Shown one piece after another: positions 21,107 to 33,420 of a DNA stretch of 64,000 bases. The DNA comes from Dryocosmus kuriphilus (Eukaryota > Arthropoda > Insecta > Hymenoptera > Cynipidae). Below the pieces are notes generated by a model. That model had not been told where the DNA came from. It made no database searches and saw only the letters and a list, made by a program, of their open reading frames with translations. Location: the NCBI GenBank assembly GCA_038277395.1, contig CM076192.1:55351119-55415118 (forward strand), written 5' to 3'. The position numbers and the translations under genes are program-made. Within the stretch, counting starts at the first letter, position 1. Every line of letters starts with the position of its first letter.

Positions 21107-23926
21107 TTTTTTTTAAGTTTCCAAAGATATTTATTGATCAATGTATCGTTACATAGTTTCATACAGTATGAAGTAGTTTGTAGTATGTATCCTGGTATCC
21201 GTTAAACACGCATGAGAGATTAACCTAACTTAGCCTAGTACTGTACAATATTTACATACCTGCAGGAGGTTGGACTCCTATCCCGCGTAGTTTTCCATTA
21301 ATAAGTATATGATGGGGGAGTTTATGTTTAATTTTGAAGTGTCTTTGCAGTATCTTGGTTCGTTAATGGGATGTGTTTGATTGTATCTATATTGTTCAAT
21401 TGCTCTTCATACCAGGTTTTGGTTAGTTTATAGACTTGATTCTTAATTGTGCTAATGTTATATTTATTATGCAGTTCTCTAATTATTTTGGTGCTCTCTA
21501 TCATTTTCAGGAACTTATTTTGTACTGTTTGCAGTTTCTTATAATTTGTTTCGCACGTATTACTCCAGATGGGAGCAGAATATAACATAATAGGTCTGAT
21601 AATAATTTTTAGCAATATTAGTTTATTTGTGGGACTCAAGCCACTATCTCTACAGAGTTAATGGATACAGTATGCCTATAGTCTTGTATCCTTTTTTACA
21701 CGCTTCTCCCACATGAACACTAAAAGTGAGGGTTGCTTCTAAGTGTTGTCTAAGGTATTTGACTACTTTTTTATATTCGATTTCTTTACCATACATATAC
21801 ACAGAGGGGCGCAGTTTTCTCTTTAAATCTTTTTTTAGTGAAAATGATCAATTCGGTCTTTTCTACGTTGATTTTGACTTTCCACTTAGTATAATAATCT
21901 TCTAATTTAGTCGTTTGTCTGTTCAGATAACGGATTGCCATATTTCTGTTTAATGAAGTCGCTATAATGGCAGTGTCGTCCGCGAACATTGCCTTTTCAG
22001 TATAAAATAACACGGACCAAGAATGGATCCCTGGGGTACCCCAGCCTTCACGTTATGATCATCTAAGTATCTATCATTAATCTGAACCTGGAGTTTCCTG
22101 TCTTTCAAGTAACTAATCATGATTTTAATTATATGTAATGGAATATTGAATTTCCTGAGCTTGTATATGAGTCCCTTGTGCCACACCGTATCGAAGGCCT
22201 TCGCTATGTCTAATAGTAAGAGCGCTCTACACTTATTTTCGTTATAATTAGTGCTAATGCGATTTGTTAGTCTCAAGAGTTGATGAGCCGTACTGCGACC
22301 TTGTCTAAATCCACATTGTTCGGGAATTATTTTTTTGAATGTTTTCTCGTGATCGAGGAGTCTGTTATAAATCATTCTTTCAAATATTTTGCTTAATGTT
22401 TGTATTGGGCTGATTGGTCGATAGCTCTGAGGGAAGAGTTTGTCTTTCTTTGCTTTGTGTATGAGAAGTAAAATTGCCTTTTTGCACGCAGTTGGGAAAT
22501 ACGAAAGTTTTAAGCGTGAATTGAATAGGTAACTGGTAAGTACTATAATTTTTTTGGGTAGGTTTTTGAGAACTGTATTCGTTATATTATCATATCCCGG
22601 AGCTCTTTTTGGTTGTGTTCTTTGGATCGCTAATTTGACTTCATTCGGTGTAACTAAGTTTATCGTATCTGGGTCAAACTCAGAGCCATCGATTTCATCA
22701 TACCATTGGTTGATAATATTTTCAGTGTAGTCATCACTCATGTCTGTCGTCATTCTGTGTACTTTTTCATACTGGTATGCAAGGACGTTGGCTTTATCTT
22801 TGGCTTGGAATACTAGCCCTTGTGGTCCGTGGAGTATTGGTATTATGTTAGAGCAATTTTTCCTCAGGAGCAGCCAGGGCCTTCTGTCTTTTTGTTCGCC
22901 AATGCATTTTACGCACTTCGGGGAGTGATTGCAGTGGACAGTATCATGCCCAAATTGTTGACACTGATGGCACTGGGTCGTCCCGGTCGGATTCTTGTCC
23001 CTTTCCATTCTTATTTTGACGTTGTGGACATATTGGATTCTGAGAATCTTCCCAATTTGTGTAGTTGGACTCACGATGATCAAGTAGAATGGCTGACGCT
23101 GATTGCCATTTCCTTTCTGTCCCATCTTTATGCAGGTTATGATATATTGGAACGTCCTGTTCCTTGAGGTCCTCCATGATGTCACTGATTGCGAAGTTTG
23201 GTAGACCCTTTAGTTTTCAGTGGCTTCTCTCCTTTCGCAGCGAATGTGTGTGAAACTCAATTTGCATTCGGTGAAAATTTTGATTAACGTAGAGTGATCT
23301 TGGTCCGTTTGGTGTTTGAAGGTGCAGCTTTGGTTATTAATTTTGATCCTTGGCGCGGGCTTCATTTTCTGATTTAGTTGAATAATCAGTACGTTCAGGT
23401 TGGTTATTTATGAAGTTACCACTATTGGTGATTGTAGCCTAGGCTTACTGATCTCCTGTTCGTAGTTAGGGCAACGGTCTGAAACTTTGCTAGATGTCTC
23501 GTGGTCCATATCTTCTTGATGTTTGTCGCCGGAATTGTGGTCGATCTGCTCAAGCGAGCTATACCTGTTATGAGTAGGTACGGGTAATGATTCCCGAGCT
23601 GGTGTCGCCTTCTTCAGGTTTTTATTTTCCGGTGTTGTTGCAGACTTCCTGTTCCTCAGCATGCTTCTCCTCACAGCTAGTTCCCAGTATGGTTCTGGGT
23701 TCATCGTGTTAGTATTGGCGGCCGGCCGGCCGCCATGAGCTTCCGTTGTTGACGCGCGCAGAGCGCCGCCGTCAGTGGAGTGCGAGACAAACACCTTCAC
23801 TCCACTCGATTTGAATTGAGTACTGTTTTCAAAGATTTTTAGACATTTTAGATTTTTAGACGTGCGAAGTACTCACGATCACGGAGAGGATGAGAAAGAA
23901 TGGTGACGAGAATGAGAATGACCAGA
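21107..23926 (-). mobile_element. Jockey-like LINE J2, internally deleted, copy B
   Basis: Duplicate of the J2 insertion, with the same ends, the same imperfect TSDs (21092-21105 and 23927-23940) and the same missing endonuclease. The poly-A tail (T-run from 21107) is two bases shorter than in copy A. ORF1's N-terminal part lies at 23408-23800, with one Lys codon fewer. The RT thumb frame (21328-21639) is longer than in copy A because two bases near 21619 differ. Confidence 0.85.
21962..23185 (-). pseudogene. J2 ORF1-RT deletion fusion, copy B
   Basis: A single 407-codon frame runs from ORF1's RNA-binding-like part (MTSWRTSRNRTFQYI) through the first zinc knuckle into the RT fingers and palm, ending by frameshift just before the FADD box (21786-22013 in the next frame). 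It is longer than in copy A because one T is absent near 23116. The joint between the second knuckle and RT lies near 22885 and is the same in both copies, so the deletion predates the duplication. The endonuclease is entirely absent. Confidence 0.8.
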
Positions 23927-23944
23927 ATGCTAGAAAAATGTTCC

Positions 23945-24664
23945 TTTTTTTGTTTTGAATGGATCGAGGGTAAATCTTCAAAAGACACCCAAGATGGAGC
24001 GGGTAGTGTCGGATTCGCACGGTGCGCTTACCGACTAAAACCATCTCCTCAATAGGGTGCCAACCCGAAGGTTAGTCTCTGAAAGTGAAGAAGGAGGACA
24101 GGCAAGAAAAGAAAGATTGATTTGTTGCAAGAGGGCGGATGAGCTTTAAGATTAGAGATCCTGAAGCTACTAAAGCGGAAAGCGAGGTTTGTTAGAGTAG
24201 GTTGGGTAACCGTTGGGAAGGTGAATAGTTTAATTCTGTTTCTGTGGGAGTTTGGGTTGAGGGGTTATGTATGGGTGAAGGAAAGGATGGGGGTTAGGGA
24301 GGGCTTATGAGGGAACAAGGCCGGCGAACTATGTCGTAGGGTTTTGGAGTGCAAAGGGCTAGTGCCGAGGTAGTGGGATTTGGGTGATCGATAATCGAGT
24401 TGAGGAGGTTTTTAGCGAGTTTGGTGCCTGCTTGAATCGGAGAAACTATTGGGGTTTCCTTGAGGATTTGTTTATTCCTGACAAACCAGGTGATGTCAAG
24501 GGCAGAGCGGAGGAGGCTTATATGAATGTTCCTTGAAGTTTATCCAGGCGGAAAAATACCGTTGCGCCCCAGATTGGGATAGCGTAGGTGCAGATGCTTC
24601 TGATGATGGCTGAAAAGGCTCTGAACATAGTTTTGTGAGAGACTTTTTCATTGTGAACAATTGT
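23945..24664 (-). mobile_element. 5'-truncated LINE of family J4, copy B
   Basis: Duplicate of the insertion at 7242-7961, with the same 12-bp TSD gaaaaatgttcc at 23933-23944 and 24665-24676. Sequence differences from copy A are minimal (for example gtaaatct against gtaagtct). Confidence 0.85.
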
Positions 24665-24676
24665 GAAAAATGTTCC

Positions 24677-26745
24677 CAAAGATTCATTTTTATATACTGC
24701 ACCATAAAAGACGCATCATGTTTCAATTTTCATAGACTCCTGCTTTCAACAAAAATTTGAAAAATAACACCTTAGGAATGTCAGTAGGTTTTTTGTTCCG
24801 TATATTTGAGGATATTTTGATGACAAAAATTCGCTACAAGAAATTGTGATATGCTTGCAGTATAAAAAATGTAAATGCAACAAGTTTTTAAAATACCTCA
24901 AAGATGTGTGTGTGTGTGTGTGTGTGTGTTTAAAAAAATGACATTTTTCCAGCTGAAATTAAAAAGATATTTGGTTTTTCTACCTATCAAAAACTGAAAG
25001 GAACATGTTTTCCACGTAGTTATTTGTGCGTGCTTTTAAATATTTTTTTATAACTTTAAATATTATTTTAAATATCTTGGTACTTCTTACTGATTAAAAA
25101 AAACACTAGGAAAAAAGATAAGAAGCTGAAAAATTAAAATGAAGCACGTGAGTTTTGTATCTCTTATTTAAATTATCTTTTTTTAGTTAACCTTAAATAA
25201 TATTTTAAACATCCACGTAATGCATTTCATTATTTTTTATACATCGCTTGGAAAAATGTTTTAAACAACCCAAGGCTTTTTACTGACAAGAAATGAGTTA
25301 TTTTAAATTGTTATTCTAGCTGGTTTAAAAAAATCTTGAATTCTACGGAACTTCAAGTGCTAAAAATACTCGTAAAAAATGTATAAAGTTGAAGAAAAAT
25401 GAAAAATAGATAAACAGGAGAATTTAAGTGACCAATGCCCTTTTTTTGGTGTTTTTTTTTCTTTGTCATTAAGAAGTTCCGATATGTTTGAAATAATTTG
25501 AAAAGATGGCTCAAAAAAATTTTTCGAAATGACTATATAGAAAATACATTTCCTTTTCGCTTTTGATTCCTTAGACCTGTCAATTTTTTCGAGTATATTT
25601 TGATGAGTAGAATACCCTCAGGTATAAAATATTTTTTTTTAGCTTTTCTAGATAAATATAACAATATTCAACATGCATGAATTTTGTAATACGCCTTAAT
25701 GAACACAAAGTTCAAATATAAAAACTTTACTTTTAGCTAACCGCCACACTAAGTTTGGTCTGTCTGTCTCCTCCTTTTTTTTCTGGTTAAAACTTTTATA
25801 TTTATTTTCAATTTTTGCTTCTTTGCAAAATGATTATAATTCAGGCACACTTGTAAAACTCATTATAAAAGTAGTTTTTCACTTGATCTGTTGTAATTCA
25901 TTTTAAAAAACAAGAAAAGTAAAGGGGAGAAATGTTCTTTTCAGGTTTTTCGACTTCATGCTGAAAAGTATTTAGCTATAATTCAAGTTTATAAATCACT
26001 AAGACTTTTGTAGTCTGCATGTCTATTTTTCACAATATGATTAGTGATTACTTTCTACTTTATTTCAATTTTCTTCTTGCATTTAAGCTTTTCGTCCATA
26101 GAATACCTACAAGTGTTTAGGTTCTTAAATTTAAAATTAAAAAGATTGTATGCGTAGTTTCAAAATGGAAATCTGATTTAAAATGTAAATCTCGTAAAAC
26201 TGTATAACTTCCAATTGCAACCCATGCTTTATAAACTTGATCATGTAGTTTAAAGTAGTACATGTAAAGGAATTTGAATTAAAGGTGCCACTATATGTAA
26301 ATGATGCGAAAATTCACATTGAAATATCTAACAGGAAAGGCGCTCTGAATTAGGAGCGGCATTTTGATAGATATGAGGCCCGTTTAGATTGATTAAATTC
26401 GATCTGCATGCCTGTGAATGATCATAAGTTTCAAGTGAACAATTAAAAATTTGAGGCACTCGCTCAAAATTATCTGAAATTTAAGCACCGTATGTGTAGC
26501 ACATATGTAGGAAACTGCTGTAAACCTTTCCTCTTCTTTTTTATTGGGTCAAAAATGTTATATATACTTCGCTTTAATTTGTGCTTCTTTACAAAATGAA
26601 TATGCTTTACAGTTGTAAACAAAACACTAAAGTCCGAAAGAAAAGTCGGACGTAAAAATTATACTCCACTCACGAATCAATAAACCCCGAACGAAATTAA
26701 ACCATGCGGCAGAATAAGAAATTACACCTCGCTAAAAAGTGTGTT
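24677..26745. other. No gene seen; AT-rich spacer before H3, copy B
   Basis: Counterpart of 7974-10066. It contains the TG microsatellite at 24905-24929 and differs from copy A by small indels, for example a 17-18-bp shortening near 25560. No coding or TIR structure was found. Confidence 0.6.
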
Positions 26746-26761
26746 GGCCCTGAAAAGGGCC
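26746..26761 (-). terminator. Histone 3' stem-loop of H3, copy B
   Basis: GGCCCTTTTCAGGGCC on the minus strand, 32 bp after the H3 stop codon. Confidence 0.95.
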
Positions 26762-26793
26762 GATTGTTTGCAAGTGGAATAAGAATTAAAGAT

Positions 26794-27264
<471 letters not shown>

Positions 27265-27655
27265 TTATTTTTAAAGTTGTCTTTATTGTTCTTCAAATTT
27301 AAGATACATCAATGTTTATGATTAATTAATTCAGTCTTTAGGATTCCTATCTTGAGAGCGATATATACCCTAAATTTATTAATCTTATTACGAATTACGC
27401 ATTAATATTACTATTTTTGAATTAAATCAATATTCGTCTAGTTTGTGCTCAGGAAAAAGTGTAAAAAAAAACCTGATTAGTGCCGATTAAATTATCTTAA
27501 AATTAATTAATTAAATAAAGCTATTTACATATATACAGATCTTACTAACTAAATACTTCTGCTTTAGGACAAGCTTCTTGCGTTCAATGACATTAATTTA
27601 AAATAAAGGTTGAATTGAATTTACTATTGCAGGAGATGCTGTGGTAATTTATACT

Positions 27656-29674
27656 TTAACTTAAATGGTGCGTTGAATATCGCAGTTTAGCAGTATTCTT
27701 TAAAATTTCGAGATTTGAGAGCTGAGTTTCATAAAAATCTTTTGTTAATTTTAATATTTGTTCTTTGATCATTGTCATTTGAAGCTTGTCATGCATTATT
27801 TTAATTTTAATTCTAGATTCCACGTTAAGGGCCATTCTAAGGCACTTGTTTTGTATTACCTGTAATTTTTTAATATTAGTTTCAAACGTGTTTCCCCATA
27901 TAGGGGCTGCGTACAACATTATCGGTCTTACAATCATTTTGTAGCACATTAATTTATTACATAAACTCATTTTACTCTTTCGATGAAGTAGTGAGTAAAG
28001 TGAGTTTATAACTGAAAAGGCCTTAGCACGCGCTGTTTTAATATGCTTAGTGAATGAGAGCTTAGAGTCGAGTAGGACTCCTAAATATTTTGCATTTTTT
28101 TTGGGAGCTATAACGTCGTTATATAATTTAAGCTCGGGCACATCTTTGTCTCCATCGTTATGTGAAAACACTACAAGGACAGTCTTGTCAGTATTGATTT
28201 TAATCTTCCACCTATGGAAGTACTGCTCTAAAATTGAAACATAATTTTGCAACCTTTTAATAGCTAATTTTTTCCGTCGCGACGCAGTATATATGGCTGT
28301 ATCGTCCGCGAATAAAGATATTTGAACATTTTCAGCCTTCGGGATATCGTTTAAATAATATAAAAATAGGACAGGTCCCAGGACAGAGCCCTGAGGAACT
28401 CCAGCCATAACATTTTTTTCAGATGAGGTATCATTATTAATTTCTACTATAAAAGATCTTTCGCGTAAATAATTATCTATAATTTTAATTAAATATAGCC
28501 GTACATTGTATTTGGTAAGTTTAGCTATAAGTCCGTCGTGCCAAACTGTATCGAACGCTTTTTCGATGTCGAGAAAAAGTGCGCATGTACTGTTCTTAAT
28601 GTTAAATTTAGTGCTAATAAAATCAGTTAAGCGAGCCAGCTGTTGTACCGTGGAATGTCTCGCTCTGAATCCAAATTGCTCAGGAATAATTTGCTTCATG
28701 TTTTGCTCATGGTTAAGTAATCTACTGAGTATTATTACCTCGAAAATTTTGCTCAGCGTAGATAGCAAACTAATGGGTCTATAATTTTGGGGGAGCTTCT
28801 TATCTTTCCCCGCTTTCGGAATTGGTAAAATTTTTGCTTTTTTCCAAGCTTTCGGAAAATGTGATAGTTTAATACAAGAGTTTATAATATGGGTGATTTG
28901 GACCATGGCTTTCATTGGAAGTGATTTTAAAATTATGTTTTGAATTCCATCTAGTCCAGGGGCCTTTCTCGGTTTAGTTTTATAAATAGCTTTTCTAATT
29001 TCCCTCGGGGTCGCGAGCTTTATGTCTGCAGCATTAAAGTCTGCCGTTAACAAACCCTCATACAGTGTATTTACTTCTAAATCATTTTCGCTATTTCCCA
29101 TGTTAGTAGTTAATTGATGGACTTTTTCAAAATTACATGCAATGCTTTCTGCTTTATCCATATCTTTAAATAATACGCCATTTGTGGTTTGCAACGGGGG
29201 TATGTAACTTTTATTTTTACCTTTGAGGATTTTAGTAATTTTCCATAATGAATTATCTTTGGTATTGAGTGTACCTAGTTTATTACCCCATTTGGTATTC
29301 CGATGGTCATGGATTAATTGTGTGATTCGCCTACATGCTTCATTAACAACTGGTTTTAAATTTTTTGACCTTGTTTTTTGTGAAATTTTACGCAGGATAT
29401 TTTTACTTTTAATTTGATTCAGTATTCTATCAGGAAGTTGATCGATATATTTTTTAAGAGTTTTGGGTGGAATACTGGCCCTAGTTGCATCATTGATTAT
29501 TTGGGTTAATTCATTTATAGAGTTGTCAATTGAGTTAGTGGAATGTAGTGATGAATTAATTATTAAATTTTTATTGATCAAAGCTTTGAAATTGTTCCAG
29601 TCAGCCTTCTTATAGTCTAGAAATTGAGGGGATGAGTCTGGTTGAATTTCAATTTTTTCGTCATTAATTATCAT
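27656..29674 (-). CDS. J3 reverse transcriptase region (ORF2, 5' part missing)
   Basis: A 672-residue open frame covering the end of the endonuclease linker, the complete RT and the thumb. Landmarks are NYRPISLLSTLSKIFE, LDIEKAFDTVWHDGL, GVPQGSVLGPVLF, the catalytic LFADDTAIYTAS box, and RPIMLYAAPIWGNT in the thumb. The frame continues upstream through the endonuclease C-half (GDLNAKHSLWN, then SDHKPVYM just before 29674) to a TAA at 29966. The called start is therefore only the first Met after that stop, not a natural N-terminus. Endonuclease function is lost through the upstream deletion. Confidence 0.8.
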   Translation of the reverse strand: MIINDEKIEIQPDSSPQFLDYKKADWNNFKALINKNLIINSSLHSTNSIDNSINELTQIINDATRASIPPKTLKKYIDQLPDRILNQIKSKNILRKISQKTRSKNLKPVVNEACRRITQLIHDHRNTKWGNKLGTLNTKDNSLWKITKILKGKNKSYIPPLQTTNGVLFKDMDKAESIACNFEKVHQLTTNMGNSENDLEVNTLYEGLLTADFNAADIKLATPREIRKAIYKTKPRKAPGLDGIQNIILKSLPMKAMVQITHIINSCIKLSHFPKAWKKAKILPIPKAGKDKKLPQNYRPISLLSTLSKIFEVIILSRLLNHEQNMKQIIPEQFGFRARHSTVQQLARLTDFISTKFNIKNSTCALFLDIEKAFDTVWHDGLIAKLTKYNVRLYLIKIIDNYLRERSFIVEINNDTSSEKNVMAGVPQGSVLGPVLFLYYLNDIPKAENVQISLFADDTAIYTASRRKKLAIKRLQNYVSILEQYFHRWKIKINTDKTVLVVFSHNDGDKDVPELKLYNDVIAPKKNAKYLGVLLDSKLSFTKHIKTARAKAFSVINSLYSLLHRKSKMSLCNKLMCYKMIVRPIMLYAAPIWGNTFETNIKKLQVIQNKCLRMALNVESRIKIKIMHDKLQMTMIKEQILKLTKDFYETQLSNLEILKNTAKLRYSTHHLS

Positions 29675-29965
29675 GTAAACTGGTTTGTGGTCTGAGTCAA
29701 GTTCGTCAAGTGTTTCAATTACTTCAGGATTTGAAATGTTTTTAAAAAGAGCTAGGTCTACAATGCTAGGGCGAGCTTTCGTGTTACAGGGATAAAGGGT
29801 AAAACTATCTGGAAATGCTACAGAATAGGGTTTCTTTTCAATATATTCATATATGGTGTTTCCATTTGTATTATTATAGTAACAATTCCAGAGTGAATGT
29901 TTGGCATTTAAGTCACCAGCTGCAATAATTTTATTACCAATTCCGAAAATGTGATTTAGGTCTGT

Positions 29966-30361
29966 TTATGTGATGTTATTTCTGGGGGCATAAAGAGCAA
30001 CAACATGAATATCATTTTCTATTAACACTGCATGAGCTTCAATTGTTTCTAGGTTATTGATTTGATTGATTTTCTGTTCAATTATGATTGGCGGTAGCTT
30101 TGATTTCTTCTTATTTTCCTTGATATTTTCTCTCTCTGCATGTTGCCTACTTTCGCTGACATTTAGTCTATTTTTATCGTCTGATTCGGCAAGTGGACTC
30201 TGGTTTTCTTCCTCCATTGGGCTTGATTCAAGAACACTGAAGCGATTTGTTAACTTCACTGTATTTTGAGTTGAGCTGTCCTCTCTAACGTAGGGTTTAA
30301 ACTTCTTAGCATTAGCGTTATCATCCCAGTCCCTCACCATCAGCCGCCCGGCTTTAGGCAT
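29966..30361 (-). pseudogene. J3 ORF1 N-terminus fused to mid-endonuclease
   Basis: A 131-residue frame. The first part (MPKAGRLMVRDWDDNANAKK, then KLTNRFSVLE) looks like a Jockey ORF1 N-terminus. From about 30060 it becomes endonuclease (ETIEAHAVLI, HVVALYAPRNN). The zinc knuckles, the rest of ORF1 and the endonuclease N-terminus, including its metal-binding Asn/Glu, are missing. It ends with TAA at 29966 but is in frame with the RT frame downstream, so one stop separates the two. Confidence 0.7.
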
Positions 30362-30428
30362 TTCTGCCTGTCAGGTGACCGCTGGTCACCTCCCTAAATG
30401 TTTGTCTGAGCTGCACTGCACTGAACTG

Positions 30429-30474
<46 letters not shown>

Positions 30475-30682
30475 GTCGAGGAGGGGGAATCTTCAAAAGA
30501 CACCCAGTGAAGGGTAGTGTCGGATTCGCGAGGTGCGCCTACCGACTAAAACCCCTCCCCGAATGGTTACCAACCTTGAGGTTATGAACCAAAGATGAGA
30601 CGAGCGGAGGATGGTGGTCCAAGACAGTTGAACTGCAGGGACACTCGCGCTAGAAGCAAAACACGGAAAAAAGAAGAAAGGA

Positions 30683-32092
30683 TTACGGGTTTGACGAAAC
30701 AAGAAGGCACGGCCTTCTAAAACGGTCAGAAGATTTACTTACGTAATTTGCAAGTGAGTTGATGCTAGGGTTTGGGTGATTTTGCACGGAAAGTCGAAGG
30801 TTTGAAGCGTATGTTTGGGCAGCTTCGGTAATGGAAGGTAGCTTGAGTTCGGCAAGGATCTGTTTGTTGCGTATGTACCAGGGGATGTTCAATGATGATC
30901 GAAGAAGGCGCATGTAAGTCCCCTGGAGCTTTAATAGGCGGTTTGGGGATGCAGAGCCCCATATTGGAATCGCGTAAGTGCAAATGCTTCTAATTATAGC
31001 ATTGAAGGCTCGAGCTTTGGTGGCCCGAGATACAGTGTGATTATTAAAGAACGGTTTAAGCGCCGTAAAAGCTCCAAGGGCTTTATTGCGTGTAGCTATT
31101 ATTTGTTTGGACCAGGTGAGTCTCTTGTCAAAAATGACGCCGAGATATTTTGCGGAATTACTCCATTCGATGGGAAGAGAGTTGACGAGGAGCTTGGGAG
31201 GAGTGCGAATGCGTCGAGAAAAGAAGACGGCTTCCGATTTAGTTTATTAATTTCAAATCTCCATCTGGAGTACCAATCGAGAGCAACTGGGGTGAATCTA
31301 TTTAAATGAGAGGAACATTGTTTAATAACCCTGGCAGATTGAAGAAAGCTAACATCGTCGGCGTATTGAACAGTGAGGATTTTATCATTGACAGGAATGT
31401 CATAAAAATAAACGTTGAAGAGAGAGGGGGAAAGTTTAGAACCCTGAGGGACACCAGAAGTGATAAGTTGGGGTTGCGACAAGGAGTTTCCGACTCGAGC
31501 TCTAATACTCCTGTTTGAGAGATAAGATTTAATTAGGCCAATAAGGTATTGAGGAAATTTTAAGTGGATAAGTTTGAAAATGAGACCGTCGTGCCAAACT
31601 CTGTCAAAGGCTTGCTTACAGTCCAGAAGAAGCATGGACGTGTGCTTACCTTTATTGAGATTGTCGGCAATGTATTCAGAAACGCGAAGAAGTTGGTGGG
31701 CTGTTCCATGGCGTTTGCGGAAACCGTGCTGGAAGTCAGGTAGTATGTTGTTTTCGTGAGACAAAATCGTCGAAACGAGAAAGAATGATGCTTTCAGCTA
31801 CTTTGCTGAGAGTGCAGAGCAAGCTGATGGGGCGAAAGCTTGAAGCTGAGCTGAGAGGCTTACCAGGTTTGGGAAGAAAGATTATTGTAGCCTCCTTCCA
31901 AGCAGAAGGAAAGTAATGAAATCTCAACATTGAGTTTATAATTGTGCAGATCGCTGCAATGTGTTTTCGGGGAAGAATTTTAAGTATTCCGTTACTAATA
32001 GCGTCATTTCCGGGGGCTTTTCTGTTACGAAGAGAGCGAATTGTGTCGCGGATTTCTTTAGGAGAGGTAGGAGTGAAATAATTGTCCGTCAC
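30683..32092 (-). pseudogene. J4 reverse transcriptase, frameshifted
   Basis: The fingers (31736-32092) show RKAPGNDAISNGILKILP and SFRPISLLCTLSKVAE. The palm (31099-31764) shows DFQHGFRKRHGTAHQLLRV, LLDCKQAFDRVWHDGL, GVPQGSKLSPSLFN and the catalytic QYADDVSFLQS. The thumb and C-terminus continue in other frames to a stop at 30683. Breaks lie near 31740 and 31100. The RT N-terminal linker is degraded between 32092 and 32720. Confidence 0.8.
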
Positions 32093-32722
32093 AGTAAAGT
32101 CTTGTACAGTCTTTGAGATGTCATCGTGAAAAGAAGTAAATTTGTCAAGGCTGGGAAAAGGGGAACATTGAGTTTTAAGAGAGTCTGCAAAGATTTCGGC
32201 TTTTTCTTCGTCAAGAGAGAAAGATTGACCGTTTTTTACGAGAGAGGGGAGGTGAGATTTTTCTATTTCTAAGAGATTTAATTACCTTCCAGCACCTTTT
32301 AGGGTATAGTTCGGCTTCCGCAATATAAGTTTCAAAGGAAGAGTTGTTAGTAGACTGAAGAGCGAATTTGAGCTCTTTTTGATAGCGATTCAGGCGGCGG
32401 CGGTGTCTGGGAGTACGGGTAGATTGCCAGTGCTTTCTATTCTGATTTTTCCTGTTTACGAGTTGAAGGATAGCAGGAGGTAGTTTAAGATTGGATGGAG
32501 AGATAACTTTGGTTGTGGTGGCAAGTTTAACAGCATTTTGAATATCTTCCGTGAGAGCACCGACTGTTGAGTCGATTTCGGAAGATGATCGGATCTGAAG
32601 GCATTTAAAAGGAGAAGATTAAAGGAGATATTTAAGGTAGAGATAGTCAATTTTTGACTCAGAAGGAGGGGAGAGTTCCGGGTTACCAGTAAGCTCCATG
32701 AGAACAGGGTTATGGTTGGAAC

Positions 32723-33393
32723 TCAGAACAGGCAGCGACCAGGCATCTTGTTAATAGAAATATTTTTTGTTATGAAGAGATCTAGAATGTCGGGTTGATG
32801 TTTTGAAGAAGTAGGGAAGTGAGTGGGAACCGGGGGCGCTTCCATGGTGAGGTTGTGTCGAATGAGAGTTTTTAAAAGAGATTTACCTTTCGGGTTGTTT
32901 TTTAAGCAACCCCAGGCTTTGTTTTTTGCGTTAAGATCGCCAGCTACTATCGTTGGGGTATTGGAATTGAAAAGATCCGGTATTTTAGAGATATTATTAA
33001 TATGAGGGGGAGAGTAGAGAGATAAGATACGGATTGGACCAGAGTCAAGAAGGATTTCCACCCCCGTTACTTCGCAGGGTGATGAGTCGGTATTGATTGG
33101 TTTGTGTTTGAGAGAGTTATGAACAAGGAGTGCAACACCTCCGCCTCTGGAAGAAATACGATCTTTTCTATAGACAGAAAAATTTGGAAAGTAGAGTTTG
33201 TTTTTTCAGGTTTTAGGTGGGTCTCTGTGATACAGGCAACGTCAATAGCCTTCTCCTCAAGAAACAGGGTTAGTTCAAGTCTCTTGGGGGCAGAAATACT
33301 ATTAGCGTTCCATGTGAGTAAAGTGATTTTATCTTTATGTGCGTCCAGAGTTTGGGAGTTGGAAGGCAGTTGCGAAGACTGAGAGGAAGTCAC
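32723..33393 (-). pseudogene. J4 endonuclease, frameshifted
   Basis: Two frames. 33067-33393 carries ITLLTWNANSISAPKRLELT and ITETHL (the N-terminal catalytic Asn and Glu region). 32723-33061 carries ILSLYSPPH, then VAGDLNAKNKAWG and the DILDLFITK strand. Together they cover most of an apurinic-type endonuclease, broken near 33065 and again before the final His motif. Confidence 0.75.
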
Positions 33394-33420
33394 GAAAAAG
33401 CTGTTGAAGTTGTGGATTGT

